A stretch of DNA of 64,000 bases from Flavobacterium piscis (lineage in GTDB: Bacteria; Bacteroidota; Bacteroidia; Flavobacteriales; Flavobacteriaceae), in NCBI RefSeq assembly GCF_001686925.1, contig NZ_LVEN01000002.1, positions 1 through 64,000 on the forward strand, read 5' to 3'. The position numbers and the translations under genes were made by a program. The notes beneath the pieces were generated by a model. It ran no database searches. It saw only the letters and a list, made by a program, of their open reading frames with translations, and was not told the DNA's origin. This document shows, piece by piece, positions 1-8,387 of the stretch (positions are counted from its first letter, which is position 1; each line of letters opens with the position of its first letter).

Positions 1-227
1 ATAAAAATTAAGATTTAAAATTGGAAATCAACACAGAATCTTTGCGGTAAAAATTACGTTCAAAGTATTGAACAATTTACAATATAATTTCGTGGTTAAA
101 AAAAACTTTGTGAAACTCTGTGAAAAAACTTTGTGGGGATCTCTGTGGTAAAATTTATGTTCAAAGCATGGCAACTTAAAACCTGAAACAAAGAAAACCT
201 GAAACTAAAATTGATATAAAAAAAAGA

Positions 228-254
228 ATGCCGGCATCTCGAAGACGCCGGCAT
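228..254 (-). terminator. GC-rich hairpin, terminator-like on the minus strand
   Basis: ATGCCGGC (228-235) pairs with GCCGGCAT (247-254). The A-rich tract just to its left would read as a run of U on the minus strand, as in an intrinsic terminator. No minus-strand gene lies between it and katA, so the transcript it would end is not identified. Confidence 0.5.
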
Positions 255-478
255 CATTTAACTAACCAAAACCAAAATAATAAATAACCAGTTTATTACA
301 CTACAAAGATCTAACATATATGAATGTTTTGCTGTTAAGGTTTTGTTATTACTTTGTTGGACATAAGTTAAGATTTTTTAATACTGGTTTCTGAGCTTTC
401 TGTAGCGTTAAATAACTTTTGGTTATTAAAATATAATAACAATCAATTTTGTTTATCAATATCCTAAAGATATCTTCG

Positions 479-486
479 TATATTTG
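479..486 (+). promoter_or_regulatory. Probable katA -7 box (TATATTTG)
   Basis: Exact match to the Bacteroidota -7 consensus TAnnTTTG, 23 bp before the katA start codon. The nearest upstream TTTG (448-451) is spaced 27 bp away, longer than usual, so only the -7 half is well supported. Confidence 0.5.
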
Positions 487-509
487 ATAAAACATTAAAT
501 ATCAGCATT

Positions 510-2003
510 ATGGATTCGAACAAAAAATTAACAACTGCAACAGGAACTCCCGTTCCGGATAATCAAAACATACAAACTGCAGGCCCTCGTGGACCCGTTT
601 TATTACAAGATTTTTGGTTTTTAGAAAAAATGGCGCATTTTGACCGTGAGGTAATTCCGGAAAGAAGAATGCACGCCAAAGGTTCTGGAGCTTATGGGAC
701 TTTTACTGTTACTCATGATATTTCAAAATATACAAGAGCAGATTTGTTTTCGGAAATTGGTAAAAAAACAGAAATGTTTGTACGTTTTTCAACCGTTGCA
801 GGTGAAAGAGGTGCTGCTGATGCCGAAAGAGACATTCGTGGTTTTGCCATGAAATTTTATACCAATGAAGGAAATTGGGATTTGGTAGGAAATAATACAC
901 CGGTTTTCTTTTTCCGTGACCCAATGAAATTTCCGGATTTAAATCACGCTGTAAAACGTGATCCAAAAACCAATTTAAGAAGTGCTGATAACAATTGGGA
1001 TTTTTGGACTTTATTACCGGAAGCTTTACATCAGGTTACCATAGTAATGAGTGATCGCGGAATTCCGAGATCATACAGACAAATGCACGGATTTGGAAGT
1101 CATACTTTTAGCTTCTTAAATGCGCAAAACGAAAGACATTATGTGAAGTTTCACTTTGTATCACAACAAGGAATTGAAAATTTATCTGATGAAGAAGCAG
1201 CACTATTAGTGGGTAACGACAGAGAAAGCCATCAAAGAGATTTATTTGATGCTATTGAAGAAGGGAACTTCCCAAAATGGAAAATGTTCGTTCAGATTAT
1301 GACCGAAGATCAGGCGGCTAATTATCGTTTTCATCCTTTCGATTTGACTAAAGTTTGGTTAAAAGGAGATTTTCCTCTAATCCCGGTTGGAGAATTCGAA
1401 TTGAATAAAAACCCGGAAAACTATTTTGCGGAAGTAGAACAAGCTGCTTTTAATCCGGCGCACGTACCACCCGGAATTAGTTTTTCACCAGACAAAATGT
1501 TACAAGCCCGTTTATTCTCTTATGGAGATGCACACCGTTACCGTTTAGGAGTAAACAACTATCAAATTCCGGTAAACTCTTCAAGATGTCCTTATAATAC
1601 TTTCCACAGAGACGGAGCAATGCGTGTTGATGGAAATAACGGAGGACGTAAACATTACGAACCAAACAGCTTTGGAGAATGGCAGGAACAACCAGAATTC
1701 AAAGAGCCGCCATTAAAACTTCATGGTGATGCGTATGCGCATAATTTTAGAGACGATGATAACGATTACTTTACCCAGCCAGGTTTATTATTCCGTTTAT
1801 TAACCGATGAGAAAAAACAATTATTATTCAAAAATACTGCTGGACAGGTAGGAGGAGCACAAAGATTTATTCAGGTTCGCCACATTAGAAATTGTTACAA
1901 AGCAGATCCTGCATACGGAGAAGGTGTTGCAAATGCTCTAGGTTTAACAATGGACGAAGTAAATAATTTTTCTGATCCAAGATTGTTAATCGAAGTGAGA
2001 TAG
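510..2003 (+). CDS. katA: Catalase (monofunctional haem, small-subunit type)
   Basis: Converts hydrogen peroxide to water and oxygen in the cytoplasm. The 497-residue length matches small-subunit (clade 3) catalases. The distal haem pocket is present: His55 in the motif [12 protein letters not shown], and the Asn in [13 protein letters not shown] near residue 128. The proximal haem ligand Tyr338 lies in [14 protein letters not shown]. There is no signal peptide and no C-terminal flavodoxin-like extension of the large-subunit type. The start is the first ATG after a -7 box at 479-486. The gene stands alone and is closed by a hairpin terminator at 2061-2098. No peroxide-responsive operator could be recognised by eye. 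Confidence 0.97.
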   Translation: MDSNKKLTTATGTPVPDNQNIQTAGPRGPVLLQDFWFLEKMAHFDREVIPERRMHAKGSGAYGTFTVTHDISKYTRADLFSEIGKKTEMFVRFSTVAGERGAADAERDIRGFAMKFYTNEGNWDLVGNNTPVFFFRDPMKFPDLNHAVKRDPKTNLRSADNNWDFWTLLPEALHQVTIVMSDRGIPRSYRQMHGFGSHTFSFLNAQNERHYVKFHFVSQQGIENLSDEEAALLVGNDRESHQRDLFDAIEEGNFPKWKMFVQIMTEDQAANYRFHPFDLTKVWLKGDFPLIPVGEFELNKNPENYFAEVEQAAFNPAHVPPGISFSPDKMLQARLFSYGDAHRYRLGVNNYQIPVNSSRCPYNTFHRDGAMRVDGNNGGRKHYEPNSFGEWQEQPEFKEPPLKLHGDAYAHNFRDDDNDYFTQPGLLFRLLTDEKKQLLFKNTAGQVGGAQRFIQVRHIRNCYKADPAYGEGVANALGLTMDEVNNFSDPRLLIEVR

Positions 2004-2060
2004 GTTTTTAAGGTACTGAGATTCTAAGGTTCTAAGGTTAATCTTTCGAATTTAAATAGC

Positions 2061-2098
2061 AAACCCGACAAGTTTTTAAAAAAGCTGTCGGGTTTTCT
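2061..2098 (+). terminator. Intrinsic terminator of katA
   Basis: AAACCCGACA (2061-2070) pairs with TGTCGGGTTT (2086-2095), followed by a short T-rich tail. It lies about 60 bp after the katA stop. Confidence 0.8.
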
Positions 2099-2142
2099 TA
2101 TTTGATATCAATACAAATCTTTAAATTATAATTTCTTTATGT

Positions 2143-2245
2143 AAACTGGACTGAAGTCCAGCTCTACAATATAATTCGTTCCTTCGGAACTATAAAAAAG
2201 CCTTTGGCTTGATGGATATTGTAGGGCCGGACTTTAGTCTGGTTT
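2143..2245. repeat. MITE-like imperfect inverted repeat, about 103 bp
   Basis: About 30 bp at the left (2143-2172, containing GGACTGAAGTCCAG and CTACAATAT) is the imperfect reverse complement of about 30 bp at the right (2216-2245, containing ATATTGTAGGGC and GGACTTTAGTC). Two mini-hairpins lie inside (GTTCCTTCGGAAC and AAGCCTTTGGCTT). The right arm recurs twice at 39066-39184, so this is a dispersed family. It sits in the katA-purU gap and no transposase is encoded nearby. Confidence 0.7.
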
Positions 2246-2418
2246 AAGAAAAAAACAGTGAAAACCTGTTTCAATCGTATAATCCGTGGGCCAATTATAA
2301 CACAAAGCTTTGGGATCTTCGTATCCTTTTACATTGCAAGAATAAAACTCAGCAACCTTTGAGTAACCCTTTGTACACTTTGCGGTAAAAAAAAATTAGC
2401 ACCTTAGAATCTTAGTCA

Positions 2419-3273
2419 CTAAGAGAAAACAACTGTCTTATTACTATAAACCATAGTCTTACGTTCTGCATGCAGCTTTATAGCACGAGCCAAAACAATA
2501 CGTTCTAAATCTCGTCCTTTCATAATAAAATCATCAACCGAATGTATGTGAGAAACCCTCGCAATATCCTGTTCGATAATTGGCCCTTCATCCAACTCAG
2601 CTGTAACATAATGACTTGTTGCCCCAATAATTTTCACACCGCGTTTAAAAGCCGAATGGTAAGGCTTTGCTCCCGGAAAAGCTGGTAAAAACGAATGGTG
2701 AATGTTAATGATTTTGTTCTCGTAAAGCGCAATCAAATTGGGCGTGATGATTTGCATGTAGCGCGCCAAAACAATAAAATTAATCTGGTATCGCTGTAAT
2801 AATTCAATTTGTTTCGCTTCGCCTTCTTCCTTATTGTCTTTTGTAAAAGGCACACAATGAAACGGAATATCAAATCGTTCCGCAATAGATCTTAAATCAT
2901 TGTGATTACTTATAATTACAGGAATCTCAACATTGAGTTCCCCGGCGCTGTAACGGCCTAAAATATCGAAAAGGCAATGATCGTATTTAGAGACAAATAA
3001 TGCCATTTTTGGCTTTTGTTCCTGATTGTACAAATCCCACGACATATTAAAATCAGTTGCGATTGTTTTGTCAAAATCAGCTTTCAGGCTTTCTATAGTA
3101 ATAGTAGAATTGGTCAGTTCACATTCTAATCGCATAAAAAACACATTTTGTTCCACATCAACATGCTGGTCAATGTAAGTAATGTTTCCTTCTACTTTAG
3201 CAATAAAAGTAGTCACGGCGGCGATAATTCCTTTTTGATCTTTACAATGAATCAGAATGGTAATTTTTTGCAT
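2419..3273 (-). CDS. purU: Formyltetrahydrofolate deformylase
   Basis: Hydrolyses 10-formyl-THF to formate and THF, which feeds formate to purine synthesis and balances one-carbon pools. The 284 residues begin with an ACT-like domain (about 1-80, starting ITILIHCKDQKGIIAAVT). The formyltransferase-fold catalytic domain follows. The Asn-His-Asp catalytic set is visible: Asn190 and His192 in IINIHHSFLPAF and Asp228 in AELDEGPIIEQD. The HSFLP and FPGAKPYHSAF motifs are typical of PurU, and the ACT domain separates it from PurN. It is not in an obvious operon. Confidence 0.95.
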   Translation of the reverse strand: MQKITILIHCKDQKGIIAAVTTFIAKVEGNITYIDQHVDVEQNVFFMRLECELTNSTITIESLKADFDKTIATDFNMSWDLYNQEQKPKMALFVSKYDHCLFDILGRYSAGELNVEIPVIISNHNDLRSIAERFDIPFHCVPFTKDNKEEGEAKQIELLQRYQINFIVLARYMQIITPNLIALYENKIINIHHSFLPAFPGAKPYHSAFKRGVKIIGATSHYVTAELDEGPIIEQDIARVSHIHSVDDFIMKGRDLERIVLARAIKLHAERKTMVYSNKTVVFS

Positions 3274-3316
3274 TTCAAGGTGATTTACAGTTTGGTTTTA
3301 TAGTTTGGTTTAAAGC

Positions 3317-3397
3317 TTAACCGCAAAGTTTACAATCCCGATAACTATCGGGATACGCAAGTTCGCAAAGAAAAAATGTCTCATTCTTTGCGGTTAA
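3317..3397. repeat. Nested hairpin between purU and the DUF4197 gene
   Basis: TTAACCGCAAAG (3317-3328) pairs with CTTTGCGGTTAA (3386-3397). Inside the loop is the 18-bp palindrome TCCCGATAACTATCGGGA (3336-3353). The same palindrome, read on the other strand, occurs at 4262-4279, and a near-identical one at 52931-52948. Confidence 0.7.
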
Positions 3398-3403
3398 ACA
3401 TTT

Positions 3404-4132
3404 TTATTTTCCGTCCTGCATAGCAAACACTTTTTGTAGTAAAGGTGTTGTTCTTGCACTAATATTGTTGCGGATGTCTTTTTCTTCAACAGCAATCATT
3501 TTAAAAACACCAGCCAAAGCCTGATTCGTTGTATAATCAGTCAAATCCGGATTTACTTTTTTTACTAATGGGATGGTGTTGTACTTATTGATGATATTTT
3601 TCCAGATCACATCGGCACCCACTTTTGCGAAAGAATTTTTAATAACGGGATTAAATTTTCCGTACAAAGCCGTTGTTGTTGTTCCTTGCAAATAGCTGGT
3701 CGCAGCACTGTCATTTCCCAGTAAAATATTTTTAGCATCTGTAAAAGACATGTTTTTTACCGCCGAAACAAATATCGGAGTAGCCTCTTTCACTGCATCT
3801 TCGGCAGCACGATTTAATACTTTAATCCCTTCATCTGCAAGAGACGATAGTCCTATTTTGCGTAAAGTAGCATCCACTTTTTGCAATTCTGCCGGCATTA
3901 AAATTTTTACGGCCTCATTTTTATAAAAACCATCAACAGCAGTCAATTTACTCACTTGCTGTGTAATTCCTTTGTTTAGAGCCTCTTTTAGTCCAGATGC
4001 AATATCAACGCCGCCAACGCCGCCAACTCCGGGAATTTGTGACGAAATTTGAGGTAATTGATTTAAAGTTTGTTGTACCTGAGCACAAGAACTTAGAGAA
4101 AATACAAGCGATAAAATTAAAATCTTTTTCAT
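3404..4132 (-). CDS. DUF4197-type lipoprotein
   Basis: A 242-residue predicted outer-membrane or periplasmic lipoprotein. The N-terminus MKKILILSLVFSLSSCAQ is a lipobox signal peptide with Cys16 as the lipidation site. The mature part is mainly helical and matches my recollection of DUF4197 proteins (GLKEALNKGITQQVSKL, FKNEAVKI-like and TTNQALAGVFKMIAVEEKDIR stretches). No catalytic motif is visible and the function of the family is unknown to me. It is transcribed alone, leftward, and ends about 130 bp upstream of the purU start. Confidence 0.8.
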   Translation of the reverse strand: MKKILILSLVFSLSSCAQVQQTLNQLPQISSQIPGVGGVGGVDIASGLKEALNKGITQQVSKLTAVDGFYKNEAVKILMPAELQKVDATLRKIGLSSLADEGIKVLNRAAEDAVKEATPIFVSAVKNMSFTDAKNILLGNDSAATSYLQGTTTTALYGKFNPVIKNSFAKVGADVIWKNIINKYNTIPLVKKVNPDLTDYTTNQALAGVFKMIAVEEKDIRNNISARTTPLLQKVFAMQDGK

Positions 4133-4232
4133 TATTAGTTTTTATATAAGGTTCAAAAATACTACTTATTCAAAAACAAAGCCACAATTTTCTTTTAGGA
4201 GCAGCAACAATTTGTTTCATAATTAACATTCG

Positions 4233-4315
4233 TCCCGCTGTCCGTTGCAATCTTTTGTGCCTCCCGATAGTTATCGGGACGAACACAAAAGGATTTCCAC
4301 TTCCATCGGGGCTAT
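4233..4315. repeat. Dispersed hairpin repeat, CTTTTGTG family, copy 1
   Basis: CTTTTGTG and CACAAAAG form the stem. The flanks (CCCGCTGTCCGTT on the left, AGGATTT and ATCGGGGCT on the right) match a second copy at 18745-18828. In this copy the loop holds the palindrome TCCCGATAGTTATCGGGA (4262-4279), which the other copy lacks. Confidence 0.7.
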
Positions 4316-4357
4316 AATAGAGCATTTTGTTTCTTTTATGAAATGACGGTATTGAGC

Positions 4358-4396
4358 AAAAAAAAAAGAGATTCAGCCTAAGCTAAATCTCTTTTT
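4358..4396 (-). terminator. Intrinsic terminator of the 4416-5675 gene
   Basis: AGAGATT (4367-4373) pairs with AATCTCT (4386-4392). The ten-A tract to the left gives a U run on the minus strand, and T's on the right make it potentially bidirectional. Confidence 0.75.
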
Positions 4397-4415
4397 ACAG
4401 TCTTTTAATAAGAAT

Positions 4416-5675
4416 TTATTTTTTCAATCCAAATTTACCATCTTTCTCGCAGTAAATGTCATTCGAACCAGATTCGTATTTTTTATAGCATGAATCAGCT
4501 GTTTTTTCAACCAGAATAAAACCGTTATCGTATTTAATAAATTTCAATTCCTGTCCTTTATCAGTTGTAATTGTGGTTTTATCATTTACAACAACAAAAT
4601 CAACATCACCATTATCTTTATATGCCCAAACTTTTGTCTGAGTAGGATCATTTGCTTGTAAAATACTTCCTTCTGCACGATTTGCAAATCGATCAGTTTT
4701 TAGTTTTCCTGTAAGTGTTTTTCCGTCTTGAGATACAGTTCCGTTAAGATAGATATAATAAACAGAGTCAAAAGTTGGGTTTGCAACCTTAGTACCAATA
4801 TTCTTTTGGTTTACGGCCATCAAACTTTTAATGTTTGCTGTAGCTTCATCAGGCCACATACTCATCATTCCTGCACCTTGCTTTGCAGTTTCAAGATATT
4901 CAAGAGCCTTGTCAAAATTTAAAAGAAATACCTGAGTCAATGATAAATTCAGATAAATCACTTTGTTGTAATCTTTTGGTTTTAGTTTTTTGTATTCTTT
5001 ACCCACATAACCCAAATAGAATTTTTCAAGATCTGCAAGGTAAGATTGATCTAAAGAATTGGTGGCAATTTTGTTCAGGAACTCATCCGTTTTAGTGTTA
5101 AATTCAGCAAGTTCAGGAAATTCCTCAACTTTTTCGAATAAGCCGTAATTCAATGAGAATTCTTTTTCAGTTGCAAGAATGTTATTGTCTGTAAGATACT
5201 TATAACCTAAATTGTTCAAATCACTGGCCAAACTCTGGTTGGGTTTGCCGTTTACATAAGTTGCAGAATACATTTTAGCATTTGAACCTTTTTCATATAA
5301 TATTTCGTTGTTTTTTCCTAAAACCAAATATTTAAAATCACCATCTAAAACATAAGTACCATTATCTGCTTTTTTATAGGTAGCACCTTTATATCCCATT
5401 AAAACACGAACATCAGGATTGGCTACGTCTTTTTTAGTGTAGTCCTCAATCGTGTTTTTAGGCACATTATGCTCATAAGTTTTAGAAGTTTTGTCTGCAT
5501 AATCAGCATTCCATGTATCATCTCCCTGCACGATAATGCTGTAGGTTTTAATATCTTTAAAAAGTTCTGATTTTGGTATTGTAATCTTAACTTTTTTCTT
5601 GTTTGTATCTGCTTTTTGAGCATAAGAAGTACTGCCAATTAAAGTTAGCAATAAGAATAATGTAGTTTTTTTCAT
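4416..5675 (-). CDS. Secreted hypothetical protein with helical repeat-like middle
   Basis: A protein of about 419 residues of unknown function. The start is placed at the internal ATG (5675) because it begins the signal peptide MKKTTLFLLLTLIGSTSYAQ. The upstream in-frame ATG would add 13 residues that cover the -7 box. A lysine-rich start of the mature protein is followed by a beta-rich part with MORN-like wording (YVLDGDFKYLVLGKNNEILYEKG). A helical region (about 220-300, FYLGYVGKEYKKLKPKDYNK and FDKALEYLETAKQGAG) looks TPR-like. The C-terminus is beta-rich again. It is probably periplasmic or outer-membrane associated; no enzyme motif was seen. Confidence 0.75.
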   Translation of the reverse strand: MKKTTLFLLLTLIGSTSYAQKADTNKKKVKITIPKSELFKDIKTYSIIVQGDDTWNADYADKTSKTYEHNVPKNTIEDYTKKDVANPDVRVLMGYKGATYKKADNGTYVLDGDFKYLVLGKNNEILYEKGSNAKMYSATYVNGKPNQSLASDLNNLGYKYLTDNNILATEKEFSLNYGLFEKVEEFPELAEFNTKTDEFLNKIATNSLDQSYLADLEKFYLGYVGKEYKKLKPKDYNKVIYLNLSLTQVFLLNFDKALEYLETAKQGAGMMSMWPDEATANIKSLMAVNQKNIGTKVANPTFDSVYYIYLNGTVSQDGKTLTGKLKTDRFANRAEGSILQANDPTQTKVWAYKDNGDVDFVVVNDKTTITTDKGQELKFIKYDNGFILVEKTADSCYKKYESGSNDIYCEKDGKFGLKK

Positions 5676-5690
5676 GGGGTAAATTTTTGC

Positions 5691-5698
5691 CAAATATA
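5691..5698 (-). promoter_or_regulatory. -7 box for the 4416-5675 gene
   Basis: CAAATATA on the plus strand reads TATATTTG on the minus strand, an exact TAnnTTTG match about 15 bp before the chosen start codon at 5675. It supports the shorter start and implies a very short leader. No good -33 TTG was found at normal spacing. Confidence 0.5.
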
Positions 5699-5842
5699 GC
5701 AATATAACGATCAAAACGACTAGTAAGGCAAATCTTTTAATTGAAAAAAAACATTTGCTTAATGTCTGTTGCTGAATTCCGTATATACCTGTGCTTGGTT
5801 TAGATTAAGTGCAAATTAGAATTCTTTAATATTACTTAGCAT

Positions 5843-5874
5843 CTTAGTATCTCAGTAACTTAGTATCTCAGTAA
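5843..5874. repeat. Tandem duplication of a 16-bp unit
   Basis: The unit CTTAGTATCTCAGTAA is present twice head to tail (5843-5858 and 5859-5874). Degenerate relatives occur at about 2015-2040 and 2399-2422, so this is one of the phrase-like repeats of the intergenic DNA. Confidence 0.75.
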
Positions 5875-5888
5875 CGTAACATCCTCCT

Positions 5889-6485
5889 CTATGGCCAATA
5901 CATTCTTATGTTATAATTCCAATAGGTTTTACTTGAGATATAAGTAGGTTGAAATTCCGGTATTAGCATATTATTTTCGTCGTATAACTGGACTCTGATA
6001 ATTTTTTCGTTGCTGTCATCTTTTAAGTCAATGTTTCCTTCGGCGGCGTCAATGAGTTTCTTTTTCTTCAGATATAAGTTTGGTTTTTCGATAATAAACA
6101 CCACGCCTGATTCATTTTTAGATGCTGCTTCTCCGGCTAGCTTGCCATTAACATCAAAGGTTTGAATTTTTTCTAAATAATTATTTCTGTAATAGAAAAG
6201 CTGATACCCAATCCCGCCATGCTGTACCTGAAGTTGTTGATGTTGTAAACGAAAACGCAGCACTTGCTTTTTTGCATTTGTAAATTCAACCGAACCATTT
6301 CCGGTTGCATCAATGTGTTTGTTTAAAATTTTGGCAGGTTTCGAAAACTGTTTTACCTTATCGATAATAGTCTGGTAATTGCTGTCAGATTGCGCTGTTA
6401 CAGTAATGCATTGCAGAAAACAAAAAAATAAAAAGAATAATGGGATTCGTTTTCTTTTTGTGCTGATAATTCTAATTGTATTCAC
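5889..6485 (-). CDS. Secreted hypothetical protein
   Basis: A 198-residue protein of unknown function. It has a positively charged N-terminus followed by a hydrophobic stretch ending ITVTAQ, a signal peptide. The mature part resembles a beta-rich carrier fold (GNGSVEFTNAKKQVLRFRLQHQQLQVQ, EKIQTFDVNGKLAGEAASK). Its start overlaps the end of the upstream gene (6472-7092) by 14 bp, so the two are translationally coupled and probably act together at the cell envelope. The overlap also supports the start at 6485. Confidence 0.7.
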   Translation of the reverse strand: MNTIRIISTKRKRIPLFFLFFCFLQCITVTAQSDSNYQTIIDKVKQFSKPAKILNKHIDATGNGSVEFTNAKKQVLRFRLQHQQLQVQHGGIGYQLFYYRNNYLEKIQTFDVNGKLAGEAASKNESGVVFIIEKPNLYLKKKKLIDAAEGNIDLKDDSNEKIIRVQLYDENNMLIPEFQPTYISSKTYWNYNIRMYWP

Positions 6486-7092
6486 CGTTGATATTTTTTC
6501 GGTTGGTTTGTTTTATTCCGGTTTTGGTAAAAGAATAAGTTGATTCTTCCTGCCAGCTCCATGATTTTTGTTTGTCAAGATCTTCGCCAACTGCACTGTA
6601 AAGAATTTTGATGCTGTCTTTTGTAGTAATCATTTTTACTTCAACAAAATGATCCTGAATTCTTGCCGAAGATTCTGTTTTATTACAATATTGCAATCTT
6701 TCTAAAACCTTTGTGTCTTCTTTGAACCACTTTTTCAAAAAAGATAAATGGGTTTCAGAACATTGATATCCCAGATTTAGTGCCGAAAGAAATTTACATT
6801 TTAAATTGCCTTCATCTGCTTTTTTTGCACCATCCCAATGACATTCATTACTCACATCAGTTGCGATATAACCTAATGCGGCGCGTTGCTGGTCTGTTAA
6901 TGTTTTAATATAGCTTGTATTGAGTTGTAGAGAACCATTGGTATCCAGCCACAATATTTTGATATAAATATCCTGACTTGCATTTTCTGCAGAGGATTTA
7001 TTTATTGTTGTTGAGGCTGTTGTATTGGTTTGAGAAAATACTGAAGTAGAAAAACTGAAAAGGAATAATAGCGTAAATAGGCGAATAGTCAT
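6472..7092 (-). CDS. Secreted hypothetical protein, coupled to its downstream neighbour
   Basis: A 206-residue unknown protein with the signal peptide MTIRLFTLLFLFSFSTSVFSQ. The mature region contains four cysteines (NECHWDG, LKCKFLSALNLGYQCSETHL, LQYCNK), suggesting disulfides in the periplasm. Local wording such as LSALNLGYQCSETHLSFLKKWF, followed by AVGEDLDKQKSWSWQEESTYSF, suggests a compact helical and beta fold. It is the first gene of a two-gene unit, with the second overlapping by 14 bp. No functional motif was recognised. Confidence 0.7.
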   Translation of the reverse strand: MTIRLFTLLFLFSFSTSVFSQTNTTASTTINKSSAENASQDIYIKILWLDTNGSLQLNTSYIKTLTDQQRAALGYIATDVSNECHWDGAKKADEGNLKCKFLSALNLGYQCSETHLSFLKKWFKEDTKVLERLQYCNKTESSARIQDHFVEVKMITTKDSIKILYSAVGEDLDKQKSWSWQEESTYSFTKTGIKQTNRKNINGEYN

Positions 7093-7154
7093 AATCGAAA
7101 AATGAGAAAAATTGTTCCTGATAAAGATACTGTATCTAACATTGTTTTTTCAAT

Positions 7155-7190
7155 AAAAAAAGGCAGAAATCTAATTAAAGAAATCTGCCT
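7155..7190 (-). terminator. Intrinsic terminator of the Coa1-like gene
   Basis: AGGCAGA (from 7161) pairs with TCTGCCT (to 7190). The A tract to the left gives a U run on the minus strand. It lies just after the stop codon at 7205. Confidence 0.75.
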
Positions 7191-7204
7191 CTGTTTATAA
7201 ACCA

Positions 7205-7624
7205 TTACTTTTTTAGTAAATCGATCTCTTCTTTTGTTGCTTTTATAAAAACAGTCATTTCGCTGTATTTCCAGGTGCCTCTTTTTTCGGCAACCACAAA
7301 TACAGTTGCTTTTCCTTTAGGACCTTTTATGGGAATTTGTAGATTACAATTTCCGCTGTCATTGTTCGTACTGATACTGCCGGAAGTCATGCCGTCATCT
7401 TCTATTGGTGTTCCCAGTTTTTCAATAACCAGTTTGTTTTGCTGTACCTGGATCATAGCGCCTTTATAAGCATCAGAATTTGTCATCATAGATGTAACTC
7501 CAAAAAATATACTGGCTATAAACACCACAAAAATCAGTAAAATACTCACACATCCTGTTGGTACAAACCATTTCCAGTTTCTTTCCCACCAGCTTTTTCT
7601 AACTTCAACGTAATCGTCTTCCAT
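7205..7624 (-). CDS. Cytochrome c oxidase assembly factor Coa1-like membrane protein
   Basis: A 139-residue protein. Residues 1-17 are charged and cytoplasmic (EVRKSWWERNWKWF). A single membrane segment follows at about 18-45 (VPTGCVSILLIFVVFIASIF). The soluble domain contains QVQQNKLVIEKLGTPIEDDG, SGNCNLQIPIKGPKGKATVFV and a C-terminal helix. This layout and the LGxPI...G...I.GpkGkg pattern are those of the Coa1/Tim21-like family (PF08695) found widely in bacteria. The assignment is from memory of the pattern; a role in respiratory complex assembly is known for the mitochondrial relative only. Confidence 0.75.
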   Translation of the reverse strand: MEDDYVEVRKSWWERNWKWFVPTGCVSILLIFVVFIASIFFGVTSMMTNSDAYKGAMIQVQQNKLVIEKLGTPIEDDGMTSGSISTNNDSGNCNLQIPIKGPKGKATVFVVAEKRGTWKYSEMTVFIKATKEEIDLLKK

Positions 7625-7839
7625 AATAGCTTTTATTTTGATGTTGAAAGATACTATTATTCTTTTTGAAATTAAAAAAATGATATTCCGAATAACTTTA
7701 ATTATTTTTTGCTGGCATAATTATTCTCCACTAGACAACTTTTCTATTGAAATTGAGTTGTTTTTAGGATTTCTCTAATTTAATAACCTGAAAATTAACA
7801 CATTAAATTTAATAGTTTGATTTGTAGCTGCTGCTAAAG

Positions 7840-8181
7840 TTACACATATTGCAAGCAGTATAAATTAGGATTATATATAGGATTAATCGTTTTTAAGTCT
7901 GCCAACATAGTTTGAGTATAATCTTTACCGCCAATCGCCAAATAAAATAAAGATTTTGAGACATAAAATGGTCTTAAAGGAAAGTTGCGCCAACTATTTA
8001 AGATGTTCTTAAAAAAATGTTTGATGGCATATTTGAATATTTTTTCTTCAGGGCGAACAAAATAAATAGTTGAGCTTTTTAACTGACTCATTAAATTTGG
8101 AAACATTACAAATCTTCCTCCTTGTTTAATCAGTAAATTTATTTCAAAAAGTGTTAATCCGTCAATATTCTCTGTTTTCAT
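7840..8181 (-). CDS. Small conserved-type hypothetical protein
   Basis: A 113-residue protein without signal peptide or membrane segment. The N-terminal motif LTLFEINLLIKQGGRFVMFPN, ending with RPEEKIFKYAIKHFFKN, looks like a folded alpha/beta unit. I do not recognise the family. Codon use fits the neighbouring genes. It stands alone between the Coa1-like gene and the L,D-transpeptidase, all leftward. Confidence 0.6.
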   Translation of the reverse strand: MKTENIDGLTLFEINLLIKQGGRFVMFPNLMSQLKSSTIYFVRPEEKIFKYAIKHFFKNILNSWRNFPLRPFYVSKSLFYLAIGGKDYTQTMLADLKTINPIYNPNLYCLQYV

Positions 8182-8313
8182 GATAAATTGATTTTGTAAA
8201 ATAATAGTACAAAGATCGATCCGTTTTTATTATTTTTTATACTGTAAAAGTTTTATTATTAACGGTTTAAGGTTTTTTGTGTTGGATTGTGATTTTTTTT
8301 AATTCATAAAAAA

Positions 8314-8363
8314 AGCTTCTTATTCATCAGATATTAAATTATAATCTGAATGAATAAAAAGCT
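8314..8363 (-). terminator. Long hairpin terminator of the L,D-transpeptidase gene
   Basis: A segment containing AGCTT and ATTCATCAGAT (8314-8333) pairs with ATCTGAATGAAT and AAGCT (8344-8363). A-rich sequence on its left gives U's on the minus strand. It lies 25 bp after the stop codon. Confidence 0.75.
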
Positions 8364-8387
8364 GATACTATATCCTAATTTTAAATA

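Larger units (their letters stand above)
1..509. other. Intergenic region upstream of katA
   Basis: No open frame with coding character was found here. Bases 1-200 consist of phrase-like degenerate repeats (variants of CTTTGTG, CTCTGTG and AACCTGAAAC) that recur in other gaps of the window. A strong GC-rich hairpin lies at 228-254 and a probable katA -7 box at 479-486. Confidence 0.6.
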
